Below are positions 1 to 5,300 of a stretch of DNA of 6,250 bases, in pieces (position 1 is the stretch's first letter; every line of letters starts with the position of its first letter). This stretch comes from Pseudomonadota bacterium (GTDB taxonomy: Bacteria > Desulfobacterota > Desulfobulbia > Desulfobulbales > SURF-16): the NCBI GenBank assembly GCA_030597865.1, contig JAUVQZ010000170.1, forward strand, positions 1-6,250, read 5' to 3'. The notes below the pieces were generated by a model that saw nothing but the letters and a program-made list of their open reading frames with translations, did not search any database and had not been told where the DNA came from. Position numbers and translations under genes: made by a program.

Positions 1-1
1 A

Positions 2-1342
2 TTATCTTCCATCACCACTCCCAACCTTGACTGCCATTTCTCGTACCTTTGTCATAATTTCCCGCACATCCATACTGAGCAATTCTCCTTGGTTGACAAT
101 CAACCTGCCATTAACAATCACCGTGTCAACATCAGCACCCCTGGCCCCATACACCAAAAGATCAGGGCTAAAAAAAGGGGTGAGGCGCGGACTTAGGGAA
201 TCAACAAGGATGAGATCCGCCCTCATCCCCTCCTCCAGGGTGCCGATATCCTTGAGACCAAGGCAGGAGGCACCCATACTGGTTGCCATCCTGAGGACAT
301 CCCGTGCTGGCAGAACCTCGGGTTGCAGGTTGTTGACCTTGGCCAGCTTGGCACAGCTATCCATCTCGCCAAAGAGGTCAAGGTCATTATTAGAGGCGCA
401 GCCGTCCGTGCCAAGGCCCACCATAATATTACGCGCCAGCATAGCAGGCACCGGCGCCACTCCGGAGGCCAGCTTCATATTCGATTCCGGACAGCTGACC
501 ACCCGGCAGCCACGGTGGGCCAGGATATCCATATCCACCTCGGACAGCCAGACACAATGCACGGCAATGACGCCAGGATCAAGGATGCCAAGGGAGTCGA
601 GATAGGCCACCGGCCCCAGGTCTTTGACACCGGTCAGGGCCTGTTCGATCTGGGTCTCGGCAAGGTGGATAAAGAAGGGGGTCTGCCTCTGCCTGGCAAG
701 CCCACGGGCCTGCACCAGGGTTTCGGCATTACAGGTATATGGGGAATGGGCAAAAACAGCGGGCTGCAAAAGCGGGGAGCTGGGGAAACGATCTATGAAA
801 TCGGCCACGGCCTCGATGTTTTTGGCCGGATCAGGCACGCCCGGGGCCGGAAAATCGATAACGGCCTGACCAAGCACGGCCCGCATGCCGCTCTCCTGGT
901 AGGCCCGGACCGCAGCATCCATATGGAAATAGGCATCGGCAACCGTGGTGGTGCCGGAGAGCAACATCTCGGCAGCCGCCAGTTTGGTGCACCAGTAGAC
1001 CATCTCCCCGGTGACGAACCGGGCCTCGGCCGGGAACATATGCTCCTCGAGCCAGGTCATGAGTGGCAAATCATCAGCCAGGCCCCTGAAAAGGGTCATG
1101 GCGCCGTGGACGTGGCAGTTGACCAGGCCGGGCATGGCAACAAGGCCACGGCCATCAATGAGCCGATCCGCCGTGAACCCGGGGGGGTGACCTTCGCCAC
1201 CCACCGTTGCCAGACGTCCGTTGCGAATGCCAATTGAACCAGGCACCAACAGAAAACCCGACCCGGCGGCCTGCAATATCCGGCAATCCTTAATAAAGAT
1301 ATCGTAATGACTGTCTTTTCCCATGGCTGGCCAGCCAACCAT
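2..1342 (-). CDS. mtaD: Amidohydrolase, 5-methylthioadenosine / S-adenosylhomocysteine deaminase family
   Basis: The product is a cytoplasmic metal-dependent deaminase of the amidohydrolase superfamily (MtaD/SsnA/TrzN group). By family it should convert S-adenosylhomocysteine or methylthioadenosine to the inosyl forms in purine and methionine salvage. The 446-aa length is normal. Visible motifs: the HxH metal pair in NCHVHG (H77, H79), followed by a GLADDLPLMTWLEEH block typical of MtaD; FAHSPYT (H199); the third metal His in HLAET (H226, with E229); AVHC (H262); and the metal Asp in GLGTDGCASNNDLD (D313). The C-terminal part closes the small beta domain (EGMRADLILVD, then TVIVNGRL). The stop is the TAA complementary to bases 2-4, so the gene is complete. 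The start is unsure: GGGGG (1345-1349) lies only 2 nt before ATG 1342, while the in-frame ATG at 1324 (MGKDSHYD) fits the family N-terminus but is 20 nt away. It lies 75 bp after motB with no terminator between. Substrate assignment is inference; other deaminases such as guanine or chlorohydrolase types share the fold. Confidence 0.88.
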   Translation of the reverse strand: MVGWPAMGKDSHYDIFIKDCRILQAAGSGFLLVPGSIGIRNGRLATVGGEGHPPGFTADRLIDGRGLVAMPGLVNCHVHGAMTLFRGLADDLPLMTWLEEHMFPAEARFVTGEMVYWCTKLAAAEMLLSGTTTVADAYFHMDAAVRAYQESGMRAVLGQAVIDFPAPGVPDPAKNIEAVADFIDRFPSSPLLQPAVFAHSPYTCNAETLVQARGLARQRQTPFFIHLAETQIEQALTGVKDLGPVAYLDSLGILDPGVIAVHCVWLSEVDMDILAHRGCRVVSCPESNMKLASGVAPVPAMLARNIMVGLGTDGCASNNDLDLFGEMDSCAKLAKVNNLQPEVLPARDVLRMATSMGASCLGLKDIGTLEEGMRADLILVDSLSPRLTPFFSPDLLVYGARGADVDTVIVNGRLIVNQGELLSMDVREIMTKVREMAVKVGSGDGR

Positions 1343-1417
1343 ATCCCCCTTTTTATGTCAACAAAGTGACGACCAGACAGGGACGATTTCAAGGGTTGGG
1401 GCTGGAGATGGCAGGGC

Positions 1418-2422
1418 TTATCGGCTCCTCTGCACCTCGATATTACCACCCAGGACCTCGGGGGAGAGATTCCGACGCAAGAACTCATAGGAGACCTGCT
1501 CTTCGCCGGTCTGGCTGCGCTGATCAATGATGATCTCCACCCGCCTGTTTTTGGCCCTGTTCTCCTCAGAATCGTTGGCTAGGCGGGGATGGGTGTCGGC
1601 GTGGCCGGTGAGGACAAAACGCTTGGCTGGCAGAACTCCATCCTTGAGGAGTTCATGGATAACAGAAAAGGCGCGGGCCCCGGAAAGCTCCCAATTGGAC
1701 AGAAAACGGTCGGTGGAAATGGGATAATTGTCGGTATGGCCGGCCACGGTGAGATTGCCTGGCATATTGACCAAGGCGTCGCGAATCTTTCTTGCTGTGG
1801 GCAGAAAGGCGGGGTTTAAGGTGGCCCTGCCCGGCTCAAATGAGCCATTCTGGAGGATATGGATGGTGATAATCTGGCCCTCATCAACAACCATGAGCTC
1901 CTGCTGTTTAATTTCCTCGTCCAGCTCCCTGCGCAACTCAGCCGCATAATACTCGGTCTCAATACGCTGTTGCGATTCCTTGATAAAGGCCGAATTTTGG
2001 ATATCTTCGACCGTGGAACCCGGTTCGCTGATATAAATGACCCTGCCGCCTCCCAAGGCGCCGGCCAGGGCCTTGGCCACCTCGGAAAACTTCTTCACAT
2101 CCAGCTCTGCCATGGCAAAAAGGAGTATAAAAAAACAGAGCAGCAGACTCATCAAGTCGGCAAAGGTAAGGATCCATGGGGCTGATCCCCCCTGACTCTC
2201 CGGGACATGGGAGATTCTTTGAAACTCGTCAGAACCGGAGATAAAAAGAGCGGCATGCTCCTCCTTCTGGGCTCTGGATTTTTCCGCAGCCATCATGGCC
2301 AAACTGTCATCAAACTCGCTGTTCTTCTTGGCCTTGGCCACAGCACCGTCATTCTGGTGGGCTGGGGACCCACCCACCCCCTGCCCAGGCTGACTGATGT
2401 CAACTTCCCTCTGATCACCCAT
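1418..2422 (-). CDS. motB: Flagellar stator protein MotB/PomB (OmpA-type peptidoglycan-binding domain)
   Basis: This is the anchoring half of the flagellar stator. With MotA it forms the inner-membrane ion channel and binds peptidoglycan. With the ATG at 2422 it is 334 aa. Order: a hydrophilic, charged N-terminal stretch (1-80); one membrane helix (about 83-105) opening with WILTFADLMSLLLCFF, in which D89 is the essential ion-binding Asp; a plug-like DVKKFSEVAKAL segment; a charged helical linker (about 148-178); and an OmpA domain (about 180-300) with GHTDN (228-232) and NRRVEI (292-297). The TFADLMSLLxCFF helix and the ELDVKKF that follows resemble sodium-type PomB more than proton-type MotB. 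The start at 2422 follows the motA stop with a one-base gap (TGA-G-ATG). An upstream in-frame ATG at 2461 would add 13 basic residues inside motA and seems less likely. The 80-residue pre-membrane region is long; PomB and MotB usually have about 15-30 residues there. Confidence 0.93.
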   Translation of the reverse strand: MGDQREVDISQPGQGVGGSPAHQNDGAVAKAKKNSEFDDSLAMMAAEKSRAQKEEHAALFISGSDEFQRISHVPESQGGSAPWILTFADLMSLLLCFFILLFAMAELDVKKFSEVAKALAGALGGGRVIYISEPGSTVEDIQNSAFIKESQQRIETEYYAAELRRELDEEIKQQELMVVDEGQIITIHILQNGSFEPGRATLNPAFLPTARKIRDALVNMPGNLTVAGHTDNYPISTDRFLSNWELSGARAFSVIHELLKDGVLPAKRFVLTGHADTHPRLANDSEENRAKNRRVEIIIDQRSQTGEEQVSYEFLRRNLSPEVLGGNIEVQRSR

Positions 2423-2423
2423 C

Positions 2424-3260
2424 TCAGGCAGCCTCTGTCTCCGCAGCCTCTGCTGTTTCAACCTTCACAGGCACAGGCCGGCGGCCGCCCCCGTTTTGGC
2501 GTTGGGAACCCGGCAGGTAGGCAAGGAGCATCTCCTCAAGGATATAGGGGTGAATGCCCTGCTCAATACCGATCAGGGCGTCAATGATAAGCATCTTATT
2601 CATCCGCTCTTCAGCATTACGCAGGGCCAGCTTGGAGGCGATGGGCTTGGCCACCATATAACCCAACATAGCACCATAAAGGGTGGTGAGAAGGGCCACA
2701 GCCATGGCCGGACCGACCTTGCTGGGGTCGTCAAGGTGGGCCAGCATCCGCACCAGACCGATGAGGGTCCCAATCATACCCATGGCCGGTGCCACCTCGC
2801 TGAGGGACTGGAAAATCTGGCGGCCGGTTTCGTGGCGGGCATCGGCCTGATACAGCTCTTTGAGCATGGTATTTTTGACAATGTGAATACTCAAGCCATC
2901 CATGAGGTATTGGGTGCCCTTCCTAAAGAATTTATTCTCTATGGGCTGACGACCAAGGGCAAAGATCCCGTTTTTCCTGGCCCTACGCTGCAAGGTGATG
3001 GCCAGGTCAATAAGCTCTTCCGATGATTCCGGCTTAAAGAAAAAGGCCCTGAAGGCAATGCGAAAGGCATTGCCGAACTGAAAGAGGTTAAACTTCATGA
3101 GGACAACAAAGATGGAACCACCGACAACAATGAGAAAGGAGGCGGGATTGAGATAAATCCACAAATCCGACTCACCGATCAGCAAGGCCAGGGCAATAAT
3201 GGCAAAGGCGCCCACCGAACCAATGGCTGTTGCCTGATCAACGATAAATTTCTTCTGCAT
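2424..3260 (-). CDS. motA: Flagellar stator protein MotA/PomA
   Basis: This is the channel-forming, torque-generating half of the stator, in the inner membrane, with four membrane helices near residues 10-30, 35-57, 157-178 and 183-206. The second helix contains VVGGSIFVVLMKF, and the third and fourth contain VAPAMGMIGTLIGL and GPAMAVALLTTLYGAML, all very close to Vibrio PomA. P158, T165 and T193 line up with PomA P151, T158 and T186, which surround the sodium site. The basic pair of the cytoplasmic loop is kept (R95, K96), but the acidic cluster that follows it in PomA (E96, E97, E99) reads G103, R104, P106 here. Length (278 aa) is slightly above PomA because of a Gly/Arg/Pro- then Glu/Ala-rich tail (about 256-278). 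ATG 3260 is preceded by GGGGG (3270-3274) with a 9-nt spacer. It is the first gene of the leftward group, followed one base later by motB. Sodium use is inferred from the residues, not shown. Confidence 0.94.
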   Translation of the reverse strand: MQKKFIVDQATAIGSVGAFAIIALALLIGESDLWIYLNPASFLIVVGGSIFVVLMKFNLFQFGNAFRIAFRAFFFKPESSEELIDLAITLQRRARKNGIFALGRQPIENKFFRKGTQYLMDGLSIHIVKNTMLKELYQADARHETGRQIFQSLSEVAPAMGMIGTLIGLVRMLAHLDDPSKVGPAMAVALLTTLYGAMLGYMVAKPIASKLALRNAEERMNKMLIIDALIGIEQGIHPYILEEMLLAYLPGSQRQNGGGRRPVPVKVETAEAAETEAA

Positions 3261-3362
3261 AGTTTATATCCCCCAAAGCCAAACTGAGACTGGTCACTCA
3301 ATCTCCCCCACGGCAACCTTATCGTTTCCTCACCTCTTTATACCACCTTCTGACAACAAATA

Positions 3363-3390
3363 ACATCGGCGCCCCAGACTATTCCCCTTA
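3363..3390 (-). promoter_or_regulatory. Weak sigma28 (FliA)-like promoter candidate for motA
   Basis: On the minus strand GCCGATGT (complement of 3363-3370) matches six of eight bases of the sigma28 -10 element GCCGATAA. TAAGGGGA (complement of 3383-3390) matches only four of eight bases of TAAAGTTT, and the spacer is 12 rather than 11. A run of seven A lies just upstream on the same strand. The position would give a leader of roughly 95 nt for motA. Stator genes are often FliA-controlled, which is the main reason to mention it; the sequence match alone is poor. Confidence 0.18.
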
Positions 3391-3453
3391 AGTTTTTTTC
3401 AAGCCCTAAAATCCCATGCAAAATACACCCAAAACAGCCTCTGCTTATAAAAT

Positions 3454-3482
3454 TTGACATTCTCCCAGGGCTTCTGTACATT
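3454..3482 (+). promoter_or_regulatory. Sigma70-type promoter upstream of the HIT gene
   Basis: A perfect -35 hexamer TTGACA (3454-3459) is followed after exactly 17 bp by TACATT (3477-3482), which matches four of the six consensus -10 bases including the key T1, A2 and T6. Transcription would start near 3489 and leave a leader of about 80 nt before ATG 3572. A/T-rich sequence lies just upstream (3447-3453). This is inference from consensus only. Confidence 0.5.
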
Positions 3483-3571
3483 TTTGCTCTGAATTCGAGC
3501 ATGGCTCAAGCCAGCCGACCTTTTTTCCATAAAACGGCTTCTGATTTCACCCTTCACCGCCGAGGTTCCCC

Positions 3572-3913
3572 ATGGACAGCTGCCTATTTTGCAAGATTAT
3601 CAATGGTGACATCCCCTCTGACAAGCTTTACGAGGATGATGACATATTCGCCTTCCGGGACATCAGCCCCCAGGCCCCAACCCATTTCCTGGTCATCCCC
3701 AAAAAGCATATCAGTGGGCCGGGCGAGGTCGGCGCAGAGGACGAAAGAATAATTGGCAAGATGATGCGTGTCGGTGCTGATATCGCCCGGCAGGAGGGTG
3801 TTGGCGATGCCTTCCGGGCCGTCTTTAACAATGGGGCCGGGGCCGGTCAGACCGTCTTCCACATCCACATGCACATCCTTGGCGGCCGCAGCATGAACTG
3901 GCCGCCAGGATGA
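3572..3913 (+). CDS. HIT family protein, HinT-like purine nucleotide phosphoramidase
   Basis: This is a small cytoplasmic histidine-triad hydrolase of the HinT/HINT branch (113 aa, usual length). By family it acts on AMP joined to amines or acyl groups, releasing AMP. The triad is HIHMHILGG (H97, H99, H101), preceded by NNGAGAGQTVF, which forms the phosphate-contacting loop. The N-terminal CLFCKI (C4, C7) is the CxxC form common in bacterial HIT proteins, where it helps hold zinc. Also typical are AFRDISPQAPTHFLVIPKKHI (residues 27-47, broadly as in E. coli HinT) and the C-terminal SMNWPPG. ATG 3572 is preceded by CGAGG (3561-3565) with a 6-nt spacer. A sigma70-like promoter lies upstream and a terminator-like hairpin overlaps the last codons, so it may be transcribed mostly alone. 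A link to the cofactor genes behind it is possible but unproven. Confidence 0.92.
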   Translation: MDSCLFCKIINGDIPSDKLYEDDDIFAFRDISPQAPTHFLVIPKKHISGPGEVGAEDERIIGKMMRVGADIARQEGVGDAFRAVFNNGAGAGQTVFHIHMHILGGRSMNWPPG

Positions 3914-3922
3914 TTTTTTTTT
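3878..3922 (+). terminator. Rho-independent terminator overlapping the end of the HIT gene
   Basis: GGCGGCC (3881-3887) pairs with GGCCGCC (3900-3906) across a 12-nt loop. The stem extends outward through T-A, T-G and C-G pairs (3878-3880 with 3907-3909), giving about ten pairs. Four bases later, beginning right after the TGA stop, come nine T (3914-3922). The stem lies inside the codons for LGGR and NWPPG, which are themselves conserved in HIT proteins, so part of the pairing could be forced by the protein. The T run is not explained that way. The 4-nt gap between stem and T run is slightly long. Confidence 0.55.
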
Positions 3923-3934
3923 AACAACAAGTTA

Positions 3935-3940
3935 TAGAAT
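3935..3940 (+). promoter_or_regulatory. Possible -10 element for the mob operon
   Basis: TAGAAT (3935-3940) matches five of six bases of TATAAT, but the only sequence at -35 distance is the T run after the HIT stop, which matches TTGACA poorly. If used, transcription would start near 3947 and give a leader of about 90 nt for a mobB start at 4038. It would also remove part of the 5' arm of the hairpin that follows. It is listed because a terminator before it implies the mob genes need their own promoter. Confidence 0.18.
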
Positions 3941-4006
3941 GTAGAGAAGGTAAAGAATGGTGCCATTCCAGCCTTATCGGCCCCATTCATCTTCTCTACT
4001 TTTTTT
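3941..4006 (+). terminator. Terminator-like or attenuator hairpin before mobB
   Basis: GTAGAGAAG (3941-3949) is perfectly complementary to CTTCTCTAC (3991-3999). Inside it, GAATGG (3955-3960) pairs with CCATTC (3983-3988), separated by a small uneven internal loop; the apical loop is about 22 nt. Seven T (4000-4006) follow the stem directly. It could be a second terminator for the HIT gene or an attenuator in the leader of the mob operon. The stem is A/T-richer than that of a classic strong terminator. Confidence 0.42.
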
Positions 4007-4031
4007 CACATTCTTACCCCTCTACCTTCTC
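3944..4031 (+). repeat. Alternative inverted repeat sharing its 5' arm with the attenuator-like hairpin
   Basis: The 16 bases at 3944-3959 (GAGAAGGTA then AAGAATG) are complementary to TACCTTCTC (4023-4031) and CATTCTT (4009-4015). The two 3' halves are separated by seven unpaired bases (4016-4022). This fold and the hairpin at 3941-3999 cannot form together because both use the same 5' arm. The second 3' arm ends 6 nt before the ATG at 4038. The complementarity is direct observation; a regulatory role is inference. Confidence 0.4.
3945..3950 (+). promoter_or_regulatory. Ribosome-binding-like site pointing to an alternative mobB start at 3957
   Basis: AGAAGG lies 6 nt before ATG 3957, which is in frame with mobB and would add 27 residues. 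By contrast ATG 4038, which fits the protein family, has no purine-rich site before it. The motif and ATG 3957 both sit inside the paired 5' arms of the hairpins described here, so use of this site would depend on folding. Confidence 0.3.
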
Positions 4032-4037
4032 AAAAAA

Positions 4038-4691
4038 ATGCCCCCTGTCATCTCCTTTATCGCCCGGCCTAACCATGGCAAGACCACCCTGCTGGAAAAG
4101 CTGCTTGCCGAGTTTAGCCGCCGGGGGCTGCGCATCGGTGTGATCAAACACCATGTCCATGATTTTGAGTTTGACAAGGTGGGCAAGGACACCTGGCGCC
4201 ACAAGCAGGCCGGGGCCCATACCGTCATTCTCTCCTCACCCTCCGGCATCGGCATGACCCGTGACGTGGACTCCGACACCCCCATCCCTGAGCTTGTGGC
4301 CCGCTATTTCCACGACATGGATCTGGTCTGCACCGAGGGCTATAAATGGGAAGGCTATCCCAAGGTTGAGGTCTTTCGCCAAGCAATCGGCGGCGAATCC
4401 CTGGCCGGTCGCAACGAGACCTGGGCCGCCTTTGTCAGCGATGCGGATATCAGCACGGACCTGCCCTGTTTCGGCCTTGACGACGTTGCCCCACTGGCAG
4501 ACTTTCTTATTGCCAGTTATGTCAAACAGAGAAAGATAAGCTCCTCATTACAGTGCGCCGACCGGGAGATCGCCCTGAGCGTCTCTGAGGCCAAGTATCT
4601 TGAGGATGTCGTCCTTACCACCCTGGCCGCCCTTCGTCCCCATGAGGAGCTTCGGAATATCACCCTAACCATCCGCGATGATGATTGCTGA
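4038..4691 (+). CDS. mobB: Molybdopterin-guanine dinucleotide biosynthesis accessory protein MobB
   Basis: MobB is a cytoplasmic P-loop GTP-binding protein that assists MobA in making the guanine dinucleotide form of the molybdenum cofactor. From ATG 4038 it is 217 aa. Order: a first strand PPVISFIA and P-loop ARPNHGKTT (9-17); GVIKHHVHDFEFDKVGKDTWRHKQAGA (34-60), the conserved MobB block after the P-loop; and the DLVCTEGYKWEGYPKVEVFR strand and loop (95-114). A C-terminal extension (about 168-217) ending in NITLTIR goes beyond the roughly 170-aa E. coli form; I recall similar tails in MobB of anaerobes. The P-loop has Ala (A9) where the usual first Gly stands. I chose 4038 because family members begin just before the first strand. 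The longer start at 3957 has a better ribosome site but adds a pyrimidine-encoded hydrophobic stretch (SSSLLFFTFLPLYLL). It overlaps mobA by 14 bp. Confidence 0.88.
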   Translation: MPPVISFIARPNHGKTTLLEKLLAEFSRRGLRIGVIKHHVHDFEFDKVGKDTWRHKQAGAHTVILSSPSGIGMTRDVDSDTPIPELVARYFHDMDLVCTEGYKWEGYPKVEVFRQAIGGESLAGRNETWAAFVSDADISTDLPCFGLDDVAPLADFLIASYVKQRKISSSLQCADREIALSVSEAKYLEDVVLTTLAALRPHEELRNITLTIRDDDC

Positions 4692-5292
4692 TACCGCAGG
4701 GATCCTCCTGGCCGGCGGCAAGAGTAGCCGCTTTGGCAGCAACAAGGCCCTGGCAGCCTTCCAGGACAGACCCCTGATCAGCCATGCCAGCGCCCTGCTC
4801 AGCTCCCTTTTCTCCGAGACCCTTCTGGTGACAAACACCCCGGAGACCTACGACTTCCTGAACTGGCCCATGACCGGCGACATCTTTCCAGGGGCCGGCC
4901 CCCTTGCCGGTATCCATGCCGCCCTCAACAAGGTGGCCAGTCCGCAGATCTTTGTTATCGGCTGTGACATGCCCCTGGTCCGGGAAGGCCTGGTCAGGTT
5001 ACTGTGCCAGGAGTCCGAGGGCTGGGATGCCGTGGTTCCTGAACTGGCCAATGGCCTGGAACCGCTCTGTGCCGTCTATAGCCAACGATGTCTGCCTATT
5101 ATTGACAGCAATCTCAAGGGGGGCAACCGCAAGCTGTATCGCCTTTTTGAACAGATTCGCACCAGGAGAATCCCCGAAGGAACTCTGCGGCAAGCGGATC
5201 CAAAGCTTGTCAGTTTTGAGAATATAAACAGGCTGACAGACCTTGAGACCCTTGCCGTTTCATTACAGCCCCAGCCCCTTAACCTCTCCTAA
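4678..5292 (+). CDS. mobA: Molybdenum cofactor guanylyltransferase MobA
   Basis: This cytoplasmic nucleotidyltransferase joins GMP from GTP to Mo-molybdopterin, giving the Mo-bis-MGD cofactor of the DMSO-reductase family (formate dehydrogenases, nitrate and thiosulfate reductases). Its 204 aa is the usual length. Motifs: nucleotide-binding LAGGKSSRFGSNKAL (11-25); DIFPGAGPLAGI (68-79); GCDMPLV (95-101) with D97 as the metal-binding Asp; EPLCAVY (128-134); and ENINRLTDLE (181-190), the C-terminal Asn-rich motif. The family normally has Asp-Lys in the first motif; here it is Asn-Lys (N22, K23). ATG 4678 lies inside the end of mobB (14-bp overlap) and has no nearby ribosome site, so translation is probably coupled to mobB. 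A second ATG follows at once (4681). moeA begins 8 bp after the stop. Confidence 0.93.
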   Translation: MMIADTAGILLAGGKSSRFGSNKALAAFQDRPLISHASALLSSLFSETLLVTNTPETYDFLNWPMTGDIFPGAGPLAGIHAALNKVASPQIFVIGCDMPLVREGLVRLLCQESEGWDAVVPELANGLEPLCAVYSQRCLPIIDSNLKGGNRKLYRLFEQIRTRRIPEGTLRQADPKLVSFENINRLTDLETLAVSLQPQPLNLS

Positions 5293-5300
5293 AAAATGGT

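Larger units (their letters stand above)
3261..3571. other. Divergent intergenic region between motA and the HIT gene
   Basis: This 311-bp region holds no convincing gene. It contains the motA ribosome binding site on the minus strand (3270-3274), a TATAAA-like minus-strand hexamer (bases 3337-3342) with no matching -35, a weak sigma28-like candidate (3363-3390), an A/T tract (seven T at 3393-3399) and a good rightward sigma70-type promoter (3454-3482). The 80 or so bases before the HIT start would be its 5' leader. A 5-bp inverted pair there (3513-3517 with 3535-3539) is too weak to call. A short plus-strand reading frame from ATG 3501 runs into the HIT gene out of frame and looks spurious. 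Confidence 0.6.

Noticed and set aside
323..1237. A 304-codon plus-strand open frame opposite the deaminase gene
   Set aside because: It is antisense to a gene with complete catalytic motifs, its translation is rich in His, Gly and Arg with no recognisable domain, and it has no ribosome site. It is a shadow of GC-biased codons.
1356..1361. A perfect TTGACA on the minus strand just before the deaminase gene
   Set aside because: No -10-like hexamer lies 16-18 bp downstream (sequence there is TTGGCT-like), so it is not a supported promoter.
2423..2461. Longer MotB start at 2461 overlapping motA
   Set aside because: The ATG at 2422 sits directly after the motA stop in a normal coupled arrangement; the extra 13 residues overlap the motA tail and have no support.
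2496..3026. A 176-codon plus-strand open frame opposite motA
   Set aside because: It lies wholly antisense to a well-conserved stator gene and encodes no recognisable motif.
3337..3342. TATAAA on the minus strand upstream of motA as a -10 element
   Set aside because: The nearest TTGTCA is only 8 bp upstream of it, far too close, and no -35 hexamer lies at 16-18 bp.
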